Source: Catellatospora paridis (GTDB lineage Bacteria; Actinomycetota; Actinomycetes; Mycobacteriales; Micromonosporaceae). From it: a stretch of DNA of 64,000 nt. The translations under genes and the position numbers were made by a program. This document shows positions 17,433 through 25,808 of this stretch, piece after piece (position 1 is the first letter of the stretch; every line of letters starts with the position of its first letter). The notes beneath the pieces are model-generated. The model ran no database searches and had not been told where the DNA came from. It saw only the letters and a program-made list of their open reading frames with translations. Location of the stretch: contig NZ_WBZD01000048.1 of NCBI RefSeq assembly GCF_009720365.1, positions 1-64,000 on the forward strand, written 5' to 3'.

Positions 17433-20400
17433 GTGACCACACGCCAGCGAATCGACGATCTGACCATGTTCGCGGTGCCCGAGCAGCCCGCGCTGTCGCC
17501 CGACGGCGGCACGATCCTGTACGTGCTGCGCACCGCGGACGCCGGGGCCGACCGCAACCGGCACGCGATCTGGCGCGTCGGCACGCGCACCGGCGAGGCC
17601 GAGCAGCTCACCCGCGGCGACGCCGACTCCGCCCCGGCGTGGTCGCCGGACGGGACCCGGGTCGCGTTCCTGCGCGCCCAGGACGGCCCGGCGCAGCTGT
17701 GGCTGCTGCCCGCGGCGGGCGGCGAGCCGACCCGGCTGACCACGCTGCCGCTGGGCGCGGGCGCACCGGTGTGGAGCCCGGACGGCACCCGTATCGCCTT
17801 CGGCGCGGCGGTCGACACGCACGCCGCCGACGGCGAGGACGACCCGGCCCGCGCCCGGCGGGCCAAGGCCCCGATCGTCGCGGACCGGCTCGACTACCAG
17901 GCCGACGGCGCGGGCCTGCTGCGCACGATGCGCAAGCACCTGCACGTGCTCGACGTCGCCACCGGGCAGGTGCGCCAGGTGACCGCGGGGGACTGGCACG
18001 CCGGCGACCCGTCCTGGTCGCCCGACGGCACCACGCTCGCCTTCGCCGCGGCCACCGCGCCCGACGCCGACCTGCGCGTACGCGTGCCCGTGCACGTCCT
18101 CGACCTCACCGACCCGGCGGCCGCGCCGCGCCAGGTCGGCCTCGCCGACGGTGTCGCCGGCCCGGTCGGCTGGACCCCCGACGGTCGGCACCTGCTGGTC
18201 GTCGGCGGCGTCGACGGGCCGGTCGGGCACGCCCGGCTGCTGCGGCTGCCGCTGGACGGCGGCCCAATCGTGGACCTGGCCGCGGCGCTGGACCGCAACG
18301 TCATGTCGGGCGGTCCCGGCTACCCGGGCGCGGTGCCGCGGCTCGTGGACGGCGGGCGCACCGTGCTGTTCTGCGTGCGCGACCGCGGCTGCACCCACCT
18401 GTACGCGGTGGACACCGACGGCGGCACGCCCCGCCCGGTCGTCGCCGGGGCCGGGCTCAACGTGTCCGGCATGGCCGTCGCCGGGGACACCGCGGCCGTC
18501 GTGCTGGGCACCGCCACGTCGTACGGCGAGATCGTGGCCGTGGACCCGGCCACCGGCGTGCGAGACGTGCGCACCTCGCACGGGACTGACCTGTCCGGGC
18601 TGTACGCCCGCGAGGAGCGCGAGTTCACCGTCTCCGACGGCACGGTCGTGCACGGCTGGCTGGTCCGCGACCCCGCGGTCACCGGCCCGCGGCCGCTGCT
18701 GCTGGACATCCACGGCGGCCCGCACAACGCCTGGAACGGCGCGGCCGACGAGATCCACCTCTACCACCAGGAGCTGGCCGCACGCGGCTGGACGGTGCTG
18801 CTGCTCAACCCGCGTGCCAGCGACGGCTACGGCGAGAGCTTCTTCAACGCCGCGGTCGGTGCGTGGGGCGACGGCGACGCCAAGGACTTCCTGGAGCCGA
18901 TCGACCAGCTCGTCGCCGAAGGGCTGGCCGACCCGGCGCGGCTCGCGGTCACCGGCTACAGCTACGGCGGATTCATGACCTGCTACCTGACCAGCCGGGA
19001 CGGGCGCTTCGCGGCGGCCGTCGCGGGCGGGGTCGTCAGCGACCTGGACAGCATGGCGGGCACCTCCGACCAGGGGCACTTCCTCGCCGTGCACGAGCTG
19101 GGCGGGCTGCCCTGGCACGACCCGGCCCGCTACGCGGCGATGTCGCCGTACGCGCAGGTGGACCAGGTGCGCACGCCCACTCTCGTGGTGCACGGCGGCG
19201 CGGACCTGCGCTGCCCCGTCGGGCAGGCCCAGCAGTGGCACGCCGCGCTGCGCGAGAACGGCGTGCCGACCAGCCTGGTGCTGTACCCGGAGGGCTCGCA
19301 CCTGTTCATCCTCGACGGCGCACCCTCGCACCGCGTCGACTTCAACCGCCGCGTCGTCGACTGGGTCGAGCAGTACGCCGGCACCGGCCGGGCACCGGTC
19401 GACGCCGCGCACTGGCAGCGCCGCCTGTCCGCGCTGGCCGCCAAGCACAAGGTGCCCGGCGCGACGCTGGGCATCCTGCGGGTCGGCGTCGACGGGCGGC
19501 CCGACGAGCTGGTCGAGGCCGCGTACGGCGTGCTCAACCGCGACACCGGCGTGCAGGCCACCACCGACTCGGTGTTCCAGATCGGCTCGATCTCGAAGGT
19601 GTGGACCGCCACGGTCGCGCTGCAGCTGGTCGACGAGGGCCTGCTCGACCTCGACGCCCCGCTCGCGCAGGTGCTGCCCGAGCTGCGGCTGTCCGACTCC
19701 GACGTGGCCAAGCAGGTCACCATGCGCCACCTGCTGACGCACACCAGCGGCATCGACGGCGACGTGTTCGACGACACCGGCCGCGGCGACGACTGCCTGG
19801 AGAAGTACGCCACGCTGCTGGCCGAGGTCGCGCAGAACCACCCGCTCGGCGCGACCTGGTCCTACTGCAACTCCGGGTTCTCGCTGGCCGGGTACGTCAT
19901 CGAGCGGCTCACCGGCGGCACCTGGGACAAGGCGATGCGGGACCGGCTGTTCACCCCGCTCGGCCTGACCCGCACCGGCACCTTGCCCGAGGAGGCGCTG
20001 CTGCACCGCGCCGCGGTTGGCCATGTAGCCGGCCCGGACGGCGAGCAGCTGCGCGCCCCGGTCTGGGGCCTGCCCCGCGCGCTGGGCCCGGCCGGCCTGA
20101 TCAGCGCCAGTGCGGCCGACGTGCTCGCCTTCGCCCGAATGCACCTCACCGGTGGCGTCGCCGCCGACGGCACCCGCGTGCTGAGCGCGGACAGCACCGC
20201 CGCGATGGCGGAACTGCACGCCGACCTGCCCGACAAGCACTCCCTCGGCGACTCGTGGGGCCTGGGCTGGATCCGGTTCGGCTGGGACGGCGCACGCCTG
20301 ATCGGCCACGACGGCAACACCATCGGGCAGGCCGCGTTCCTGCGGATGCTGCCCGCGCAGGGCCTCGCGGTCACCATGCTCACCAACGGCGGCAACGCCC

Positions 20401-20768
20401 GCGACCTGTACGAGGAGCTGTACCGGGAGATCTTCGCCGAGCTCGCCGGGGTGGCCATGCCGCACCCGCTCGCCCCGCCGGCCGGCCCGGTCGAGTCGGA
20501 CCTGACGCCGCACGTGGGCGTGTACGAGCGGGCCGGTTCCCGGATGGAGGTGCTCGCCGACGGCGTACTGCGGGTGACCATCACCGGGCCGCTGGCCTCG
20601 CTGATGCCGGATCCCGTGCACGAGTTCACGCTGACCCCGGTCGCCACCGACCTGTACGTCGTGCGGGAGCCGGGCCAGCAGACCTGGACGCCGGTCACGT
20701 TCTACGGCCTGCCCACCGGCGAGCGGTACGTGCACTTCGGCGTGCGGGCCACCCCCAAGGTCGGCTGA
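17433..20768 (+). CDS. S9 prolyl oligopeptidase fused to a serine beta-lactamase-fold hydrolase
   Basis: A 1111-residue fusion. Residues about 1-390 form a TolB/WD40-like propeller (repeats such as SWSPDGTTLAFAA). Residues about 395-650 are an alpha/beta-hydrolase S9 domain with S510 in GYSYGG, D591 in GGADLRC and H623 in GSHLF. Residues about 660-1100 are a second hydrolase of the class C beta-lactamase/PBP fold with S719-I-S-K722, Y811-C-N and H959-D-G. Both catalytic sets are intact. There is no signal peptide, so it acts inside the cell. GTG start with GAGGAGAT upstream. The C-terminal part is paralogous to the protein at 10129-11511. Placed after the peptide transporter, it probably breaks imported peptides by two chemistries. 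Confidence 0.9.
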   Translation: MTTRQRIDDLTMFAVPEQPALSPDGGTILYVLRTADAGADRNRHAIWRVGTRTGEAEQLTRGDADSAPAWSPDGTRVAFLRAQDGPAQLWLLPAAGGEPTRLTTLPLGAGAPVWSPDGTRIAFGAAVDTHAADGEDDPARARRAKAPIVADRLDYQADGAGLLRTMRKHLHVLDVATGQVRQVTAGDWHAGDPSWSPDGTTLAFAAATAPDADLRVRVPVHVLDLTDPAAAPRQVGLADGVAGPVGWTPDGRHLLVVGGVDGPVGHARLLRLPLDGGPIVDLAAALDRNVMSGGPGYPGAVPRLVDGGRTVLFCVRDRGCTHLYAVDTDGGTPRPVVAGAGLNVSGMAVAGDTAAVVLGTATSYGEIVAVDPATGVRDVRTSHGTDLSGLYAREEREFTVSDGTVVHGWLVRDPAVTGPRPLLLDIHGGPHNAWNGAADEIHLYHQELAARGWTVLLLNPRASDGYGESFFNAAVGAWGDGDAKDFLEPIDQLVAEGLADPARLAVTGYSYGGFMTCYLTSRDGRFAAAVAGGVVSDLDSMAGTSDQGHFLAVHELGGLPWHDPARYAAMSPYAQVDQVRTPTLVVHGGADLRCPVGQAQQWHAALRENGVPTSLVLYPEGSHLFILDGAPSHRVDFNRRVVDWVEQYAGTGRAPVDAAHWQRRLSALAAKHKVPGATLGILRVGVDGRPDELVEAAYGVLNRDTGVQATTDSVFQIGSISKVWTATVALQLVDEGLLDLDAPLAQVLPELRLSDSDVAKQVTMRHLLTHTSGIDGDVFDDTGRGDDCLEKYATLLAEVAQNHPLGATWSYCNSGFSLAGYVIERLTGGTWDKAMRDRLFTPLGLTRTGTLPEEALLHRAAVGHVAGPDGEQLRAPVWGLPRALGPAGLISASAADVLAFARMHLTGGVAADGTRVLSADSTAAMAELHADLPDKHSLGDSWGLGWIRFGWDGARLIGHDGNTIGQAAFLRMLPAQGLAVTMLTNGGNARDLYEELYREIFAELAGVAMPHPLAPPAGPVESDLTPHVGVYERAGSRMEVLADGVLRVTITGPLASLMPDPVHEFTLTPVATDLYVVREPGQQTWTPVTFYGLPTGERYVHFGVRATPKVG

Positions 20769-21967
20769 TGTCGCTGCTCACGCGGATGCAGGACGCGCTG
20801 CCGGGCCTACTGGTCGACATCGAGGAACTCGTGACCTGCGAGTCCCCGTCGGACGACCTGGCCGCGGTGGCGCGCAGCGCCGAGGTGGTGGCCCGCGTCG
20901 GCGGCCGGCGCCTCGGCGTCGCGCCGGAACGCATCGTGCGGGACGGGCGCACCCACCTGCGCTGGCGCTTCGGCGCAGGCCCGGCACGGGTGCTGCTGCT
21001 CGGCCACCACGACACGGTGTGGCCGATCGGTTCACTGGCCACCCACCCGTTCACCGTGGACGGCGGGGTGCTGCGCGGGCCCGGCTGCTTCGACATGAAG
21101 GCCGGGCTGGCCATGATCTTCCACGCGGTGGCCGCGCTGCCGGACCGCGACGGCGTGACGATCCTGGTCACCGGTGACGAGGAACTGGGCTCGCCCAGCT
21201 CCCGCACCCTGGTCGAGCAGGAGGCCACCGGCTGCGCCGCAGCCCTGGTCCTCGAAGCCGCCGCCCCCGGCGGCGCCCTGAAGACCGAACGCAAGGGCGT
21301 CTCCCTCTACCGGGTGCGCGCCACCGGCCGCGCCGCCCACGCCGGCCTCGAACCCGAACGCGGCGTCAACACCACCATCGCCCTCGCCGAAGCGGTCCTC
21401 GCCGTGGCTGCCCTCGCCGACCCCGCCCTCGGCACCACCGTCACCCCGACCCTCCTCACCTCCGGCACCACCACCAACACCGTCCCCGCCGCGGGCGAGT
21501 TCGCCATCGACGTCCGCGTCCGCACCCGCACCGAACAATCCCGCATCCACACCAGCCTCCTCGGCGTGGAAAGGAAGGGCACCGTCGGCTCGCGTCAGCG
21601 AGACGAGCAGCAGCTCGGCACATCGCTACATGTAGAGGAAGGTGCCCTTCCTAACCATGCGGCGGCGTTGGAGCTGGTCGGCGGACCGAACCGGCCGCCG
21701 CTGGACGCCGCGTCCTCGGCCGGCCTGTACGCCCGCGCCGAAAAGCTCGCCGCCGAACTCGGGCTGCCCGCACTGACCTGCGCCGCCGTCGGTGGGGCGT
21801 CGGACGGCAACTTCACCGCGGGCGTCGGCACACCCACCCTCGACGGCCTCGGCGCGGTCGGCGGCGGCGCCCACGCCGACGACGAGCACGTCCTGATCGC
21901 CGAACTCCCCGCCCGCACCGCCCTCCTCACCGCCCTGACCACCGACCTCCTGACCTCCCCGCACTGA
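20768..21967 (+). CDS. M20 family metallopeptidase with in-frame repeat insertion
   Basis: A 399-residue M20 zinc peptidase (carboxypeptidase G2/ArgE-like). Metal-site motifs: GHHDTVWP, GCFDMKAGLAM, TGDEELGS and a late GGGAHADDEH. The dimerisation domain contains GRAAHAGLEPERGVNT. Its ATG overlaps the preceding TGA (TGATG). Residues about 268-296, after IHTSLLGV and before the conserved LELVGGPNRPP, are encoded by an inverted-repeat element; relatives have only a short linker of roughly ten residues there. The rest is conserved and the frame is open, so the enzyme may still work. It probably finishes the breakdown of imported peptides. Confidence 0.88.
   Translation: MSLLTRMQDALPGLLVDIEELVTCESPSDDLAAVARSAEVVARVGGRRLGVAPERIVRDGRTHLRWRFGAGPARVLLLGHHDTVWPIGSLATHPFTVDGGVLRGPGCFDMKAGLAMIFHAVAALPDRDGVTILVTGDEELGSPSSRTLVEQEATGCAAALVLEAAAPGGALKTERKGVSLYRVRATGRAAHAGLEPERGVNTTIALAEAVLAVAALADPALGTTVTPTLLTSGTTTNTVPAAGEFAIDVRVRTRTEQSRIHTSLLGVERKGTVGSRQRDEQQLGTSLHVEEGALPNHAAALELVGGPNRPPLDAASSAGLYARAEKLAAELGLPALTCAAVGGASDGNFTAGVGTPTLDGLGAVGGGAHADDEHVLIAELPARTALLTALTTDLLTSPH
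21569..21656. repeat. Inverted-repeat element inside the M20 peptidase gene
   Basis: AGGAAGGGCACC at 21572-21583 and GGTGCCCTTCCT at 21641-21652 form a perfect 12-bp inverted repeat. The right copy is itself a near-palindrome (AGGAAGG-TGC-CCTTCCT, 21636-21652). From memory, palindromes built on AGGAAGGGCACCTTCCT are frequent between genes in Micromonosporaceae. Here the element is translated. Confidence 0.7.
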
Positions 21968-21968
21968 G

Positions 21969-22015
21969 CGCCCCCGCCCCAAGATCGCCGCGGCGGCGAT
22001 CTGGGGGCGGGGGCG
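21969..22015 (+). terminator. Strong 22-bp stem-loop after the peptide locus
   Basis: 21969-21990 pairs with 21994-22015 with a single mismatch and a 3-nt loop. It follows the M20 stop codon directly and should end the transporter-peptidase transcript. Confidence 0.75.
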
Positions 22016-22125
22016 GGGTCCGGGAACGGTACGCCGGGACGAAGTGGGGGCCTGGTGTTGTCGGATGGCACGAACTAGCCTTGCCGTCCTGCTCCTATGT
22101 TCGGACGGTGCTCGCCCCGGTGAAG

Positions 22126-23787
22126 ATGAACCTGCGTTCCCAGGCCACCCTCGGCCGCGTCCTCGACGATCTCGGCGCGACGCTGCTCGAGCTGGTCCAC
22201 GGCGACGCGGACCGCGGCGGCGACATCGGCGGCGTCGCCATCCACGACCCCCTCGAAGAGCCCGTGCTGCCGCAGCGCGCCCTGGTGCTCGGCGTCGGCC
22301 TGCGCGAACCCGCCGAGGTCGCGACCCTGCTGCGCACCCTGGGCCGGCACGATGCGACCGCCCTCGTGCTGCGCGCGCCGCTCGCGCTGACCCCGGAGCT
22401 CAGGCAGGCCGCCGACGAGTCGGGCGTGGCGCTGCTCGCGCTGACCCGCGGCGCGTCGTGGGCGCAGCTGGCCGCGCTGCTGCGGGCACTGCTCGCGGAG
22501 GGCGACGTCGGCGACGCCGAGCCGCAGACCATCGGGGGTATGCCCTCAGGAGACCTGTTCGCCCTGGCCAACGCGGTCGCGGCGCTGCTCGACGCGCCGG
22601 TGACCATCGAGGACCGCAGTTCCCGCGTGCTGGCGTTCTCGGGCCGGCAGGACGAGGCCGACCCGTCCCGCGTGGAGACGATCCTGGGCCGCCAGGTGCC
22701 AGAGCACTACTCGCGCATGCTGGCCGAGCGTGGCGTGTTCCGCGACCTGTACCGCAGTGACCAGCCGGTGTTCGTCGAGCCGCGGGGCGAGCCGGACGGG
22801 TTCAGCGTGCCCCGGGTGGCGGTCGCGGTGCGCGCCGGCGACGAGGTGCTCGGCTCGATCTGGGCGGCCGTACGCGAGCCGTTGAGCGGCGAGCGCAGCC
22901 AGGCGCTGCGCGACGCGGCCCGCCTCGTGGCGCTGCACATGCTGCGCATCCGCGCCGGCGCGGACGTGGAACGGCGGCTGCGCGCCGACCTGCTGAGCAC
23001 CGCGCTGGAGGGCGGCGCGGGAGCGCGCGAGGCGCTGCACCGCCTCGGCCTGGCCGACCAGCCCGTGGTGGTGCTGGCACTGGCCATGCTGCCGCCCGGT
23101 GACGAGTCGATCGGCGCGGACGTCAACCTGACCAGCGAGCGCCAGCGTCTCGCCGACGGCCTGGCGATGCACCTGACCGCCGTGCATCCTCGCTGCGTCG
23201 CGGCGCTGGTCGGCGACGTTGCGTACGGCCTGCTGCCGGTGGCCCGCGACGGCGACGGCGAGCAGCGCGCGCTGCGCATCGCCACCGACTTCCTCGACCG
23301 GGTCGGCGACCGGGTGCGCGCGGTGATCGGCATCGGCGCGGTGGCGGCGGACGCGGGCGGCCTCGCCGACGCGCGGGCCGGGGCCGACCGGGCACTGCGG
23401 GTGCTGCGTTCCGGTCCGGCGCACGGCACGCACGGGCACCGCGTGGCGCGGCTGGCCGACGTGCACGTGGAATCGCTGGTGCTGGAGTTGCGCGACCTGG
23501 TGGCGGCACGCGGCGACCGGCCGACCGGGCCGGTCGCGCGGCTGTTCGCGTACGACGAGCAGCACCACGCGAACCTGGTGGACACCCTGCGGGCGTGGCT
23601 CGACGCGTTCGGCGACGTCATCGCGGCGTCGGCGGCGATGTACGTGCACCCGAACACGTTCCGCTACCGGCTGCGCCGCCTGGCCGAGGTCGGCGGCCTG
23701 GACCTGACCGACCCGGAGGCCCGCTTCGCGGCCATGCTCCAGCTGCGCGTGATCACACCGGGCGCCGCGGCGGACCGCAGCCGCTGA
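22126..23787 (+). CDS. PucR-family transcriptional regulator
   Basis: A 553-residue regulator. The N-terminal part (ATLGRVLDDLGATLLELV) resembles the PucR purine-catabolism N-domain. The middle contains the sequence ITIEDRSSRVLAFSGRQDE, typical of this family, then a GGDEF-like CdaR region. The C-terminal helix-turn-helix is MYVHPNTFRYRLRRLAEVGG. Such proteins usually activate catabolic genes in response to a metabolite; the peptide locus just upstream is the obvious candidate target. Start uncertain: ATG 22126 fits the domain start, but GTG 22120 is close, and a TATGTT at 22096-22101 would fit a leaderless GTG at 22108. Confidence 0.85.
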   Translation: MNLRSQATLGRVLDDLGATLLELVHGDADRGGDIGGVAIHDPLEEPVLPQRALVLGVGLREPAEVATLLRTLGRHDATALVLRAPLALTPELRQAADESGVALLALTRGASWAQLAALLRALLAEGDVGDAEPQTIGGMPSGDLFALANAVAALLDAPVTIEDRSSRVLAFSGRQDEADPSRVETILGRQVPEHYSRMLAERGVFRDLYRSDQPVFVEPRGEPDGFSVPRVAVAVRAGDEVLGSIWAAVREPLSGERSQALRDAARLVALHMLRIRAGADVERRLRADLLSTALEGGAGAREALHRLGLADQPVVVLALAMLPPGDESIGADVNLTSERQRLADGLAMHLTAVHPRCVAALVGDVAYGLLPVARDGDGEQRALRIATDFLDRVGDRVRAVIGIGAVAADAGGLADARAGADRALRVLRSGPAHGTHGHRVARLADVHVESLVLELRDLVAARGDRPTGPVARLFAYDEQHHANLVDTLRAWLDAFGDVIAASAAMYVHPNTFRYRLRRLAEVGGLDLTDPEARFAAMLQLRVITPGAAADRSR

Positions 23788-23841
23788 CCGCGCGACCGGA
23801 TGTGCGTTCGCCCGGCGGGTCGAGGTCCGGCGGGGTGACGG

Positions 23842-24558
23842 TCAGCCGCCCGCACGGGCCAGGCGGTCGAGCAGCTCGCCGAGCAGGGCGGTCTCGCCGG
23901 GGGAGAGCCCGGAGGGGGCCTCGCCCAGCACGGCCCGCAACGCCACCGCGGCGGTGGCCCGGGAAGGCCCGGCAGCGTTGGCACCTTCGGCCGGACCCGG
24001 GCCGGTGGTGATCGCGGCCAGCACGGTCTCCCGCAGGTCCGCGGACAGGTTCGGGTCGCGTGACCGCTCGGGCTGGGCGATCAGGCTCAGCGTGACGCCG
24101 ACGTTCGCGGCGAACAGCCGTTCGGCGGCGTCGCGGGGCGGCCGGCGCAGCAGCCCGGCGCGGGCGGCGGCCTCGCACAACTCGGTGAGCCGGACCAGCT
24201 CGGGGCCGGTCACCCCGCACGGCACGCCGGGTTTCACCTGCCCGTGCAGCAGCACGTAGAAGCTCGGGTGCGCCAGCCCGAACGCGACGTGCCGGTCCCA
24301 GCCGGTCCGCAGGTCGGCGATCGGATCGGCCGATCCCGGCCCGCCGCCGCCGACGTACTGAGCGAAGCCGTAGTCGAGCACCGCGTCGACGAGACCCTGC
24401 TTGCTGCCGAAGTGGTGATACAGCGTGGGTGCCTTGACGCCCGCGCGGTCGCAGATCGCCCGGGTCGACACGGGGCCCCCGCCTGCCTCGGTGAGCAGCT
24501 CCGCGGTGGCCAGCAGCAGTCGATCGCGGGCATTAGCACTGGTCGAGGGCTGTTCCAT
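23842..24558 (-). CDS. TetR-family transcriptional repressor
   Basis: A 238-residue repressor. The N-terminal DNA-binding domain reads RDRLLLATAELLTEAGGGP, then VSTRAICDRAGVKAPTLYHH and FGSKQGLVDAVLDYGF, a canonical TetR helix-turn-helix. The C-terminal ligand and dimer domain (PSFYVLLHGQVKPGV) resembles the TetR_C_33-type regulators. It is divergent from the SnoaL-like/SDR pair, and the inverted repeat between them lies directly at its start, so it likely represses itself and both genes until a small molecule binds. Confidence 0.9.
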   Translation of the reverse strand: MEQPSTSANARDRLLLATAELLTEAGGGPVSTRAICDRAGVKAPTLYHHFGSKQGLVDAVLDYGFAQYVGGGGPGSADPIADLRTGWDRHVAFGLAHPSFYVLLHGQVKPGVPCGVTGPELVRLTELCEAAARAGLLRRPPRDAAERLFAANVGVTLSLIAQPERSRDPNLSADLRETVLAAITTGPGPAEGANAAGPSRATAAVALRAVLGEAPSGLSPGETALLGELLDRLARAGG

Positions 24559-24560
24559 AG

Positions 24561-24593
24561 CGCTATAGTAGTTGGTATAGCGTATATAGCGCC
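24561..24593. promoter_or_regulatory. TetR operator and overlapping divergent promoters
   Basis: CGCTATA (24561-24567) and TATAGCG (24576-24582) form an inverted repeat with an 8-nt spacer, followed by TATATAGCGCC. The run is strikingly AT-rich for this genome and offers -10 boxes on both strands. It starts 2 nt upstream of the TetR start codon. Confidence 0.7.
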
Positions 24594-24649
24594 AGCCCCG
24601 GACCGTGTTGTCCGAATCGCGGCGGAGCGGCGCACAGGAGGGCAGCACC

Positions 24650-24985
24650 ATGACGATCACCGCCAGACCGGACGCCGTGAGCCGGTATCTAGACGCCGAG
24701 CGCCAGCGCGACATCGATGCGATGGTCGGCTGCTTCGCGCCGGACGCGACCGTCACGGACGAGGGCCGCACCCGCCGGGGCCGGGCGGAGATCCGCCAGT
24801 GGCGGGAGGAGCTGGCCGGGACGCTGTCGTACACGATCACCGTGCTCGGCCGGCGCGACCACGCACCCGAGCTGAGCAGCGTCCCGGTGCGCGTCGCGGG
24901 CGACTTCCCCGGCAGCCCGGTCCGGCTGACGTTCCGGTTCACCACGCAGCAGGACCTGATCACCGAACTGCACATCGCACCCTGA
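24650..24985 (+). CDS. SnoaL/NTF2-like protein
   Basis: A 111-residue single-domain protein of the NTF2 cone fold ([19 protein letters not shown], then [13 protein letters not shown]), as in polyketide cyclases, ketosteroid isomerases and small stress proteins. GGAGGG stands 7 nt before the ATG. It precedes the SDR gene by 16 nt and faces the TetR gene, so it is probably induced by the TetR ligand. Catalytic residues cannot be assigned. Confidence 0.82.
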   Translation: MTITARPDAVSRYLDAERQRDIDAMVGCFAPDATVTDEGRTRRGRAEIRQWREELAGTLSYTITVLGRRDHAPELSSVPVRVAGDFPGSPVRLTFRFTTQQDLITELHIAP

Positions 24986-25001
24986 CCGAACGGAACAGCG
25001 C

Positions 25002-25793
25002 ATGAGCACCACCACGGTCGGCATCGCCGACGGCTACGAAGGCAGGGGTGTCGTCGTCACCGGCGGCACCCAGGGCATCGGCGCGGCGGTCGCCGCCCGG
25101 CTCGCCGCCGCGGGCGCGCGGGTCGTCGTCAGCGCACGCCGCGCGCCGGAGCAGCCGCTGCCCGCCGAGTTCGTCCAGGCCGACGTCAGCACCCCCGAGG
25201 GCGTACGCCTGCTCGCCGAGCGAGCGCTGGCCTCCCTCGGCACGGTCGACCTCGTCGTGCACAACGTCGGCGGCTCCTCCGCGCCGCCGGGCGGCGTGCT
25301 GGCGCTGACCGACGAGCACTGGCGCAACGATCTGGACGCGAACCTGATGGCCGCGGTCCGGCTCGACCGGCTGCTGGTCCCCGGGATGCTGGCCCGGGGC
25401 TCGGGCGCGATCGTGCACATCTCCTCGATCCAGCGCAGACTGCCGCTGACCTCGACGATCGCGTACGCCGCGGCCAAGGCGGCGCTGTCGAACTACAGCA
25501 AGAACCTCGCCAACGAGCTGGGCCCGCAGGGCATCCGGGTCAACTCCGTGGCCCCCGGGTTCGTCGAGACCGCCGCCGCGTCCCGGCTCATCGACCGCCT
25601 GGCCGAGGAGGCGGGCGGCGGCCGCGACGAGGCCCGCGACGGCCTCATGCGGTCGCTGGGCGGCATCCCGATCGGGCGGCCCGCCCGGCCCGAGGAGGTC
25701 GCCGAGCTGGTCGCGTTCCTCGGCGGCGACCGGGCCGCGTCGATCAACGGTGCGGAGTACACCATCGACGGCGGCACCGTCCCGACGGTCTGA
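25002..25793 (+). CDS. SDR-family NAD(P)-dependent oxidoreductase
   Basis: A 263-residue classical short-chain dehydrogenase. The Rossmann nucleotide motif is TGGTQGIG, the NNAG equivalent is HNVGG, the catalytic Ser lies in HISSIQ and the catalytic pair is Y-A-A-A-K, followed by the typical [12 protein letters not shown] and C-terminal [11 protein letters not shown]. It reduces or oxidises an alcohol/ketone of unknown identity. The arginine-rich turn after beta-2 (VVSARRAPE) favours NADPH. It forms an operon with the SnoaL-like gene under the divergent TetR regulator. Confidence 0.9.
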   Translation: MSTTTVGIADGYEGRGVVVTGGTQGIGAAVAARLAAAGARVVVSARRAPEQPLPAEFVQADVSTPEGVRLLAERALASLGTVDLVVHNVGGSSAPPGGVLALTDEHWRNDLDANLMAAVRLDRLLVPGMLARGSGAIVHISSIQRRLPLTSTIAYAAAKAALSNYSKNLANELGPQGIRVNSVAPGFVETAAASRLIDRLAEEAGGGRDEARDGLMRSLGGIPIGRPARPEEVAELVAFLGGDRAASINGAEYTIDGGTVPTV

Positions 25794-25808
25794 GCGCCGG
25801 CCGCGCGG

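Noticed and set aside
22044-22760. Open frame starting at 22044 upstream and inside the PucR gene
   Set aside because: Its product is Arg/Gly-rich and out of frame with the conserved PucR sequence.
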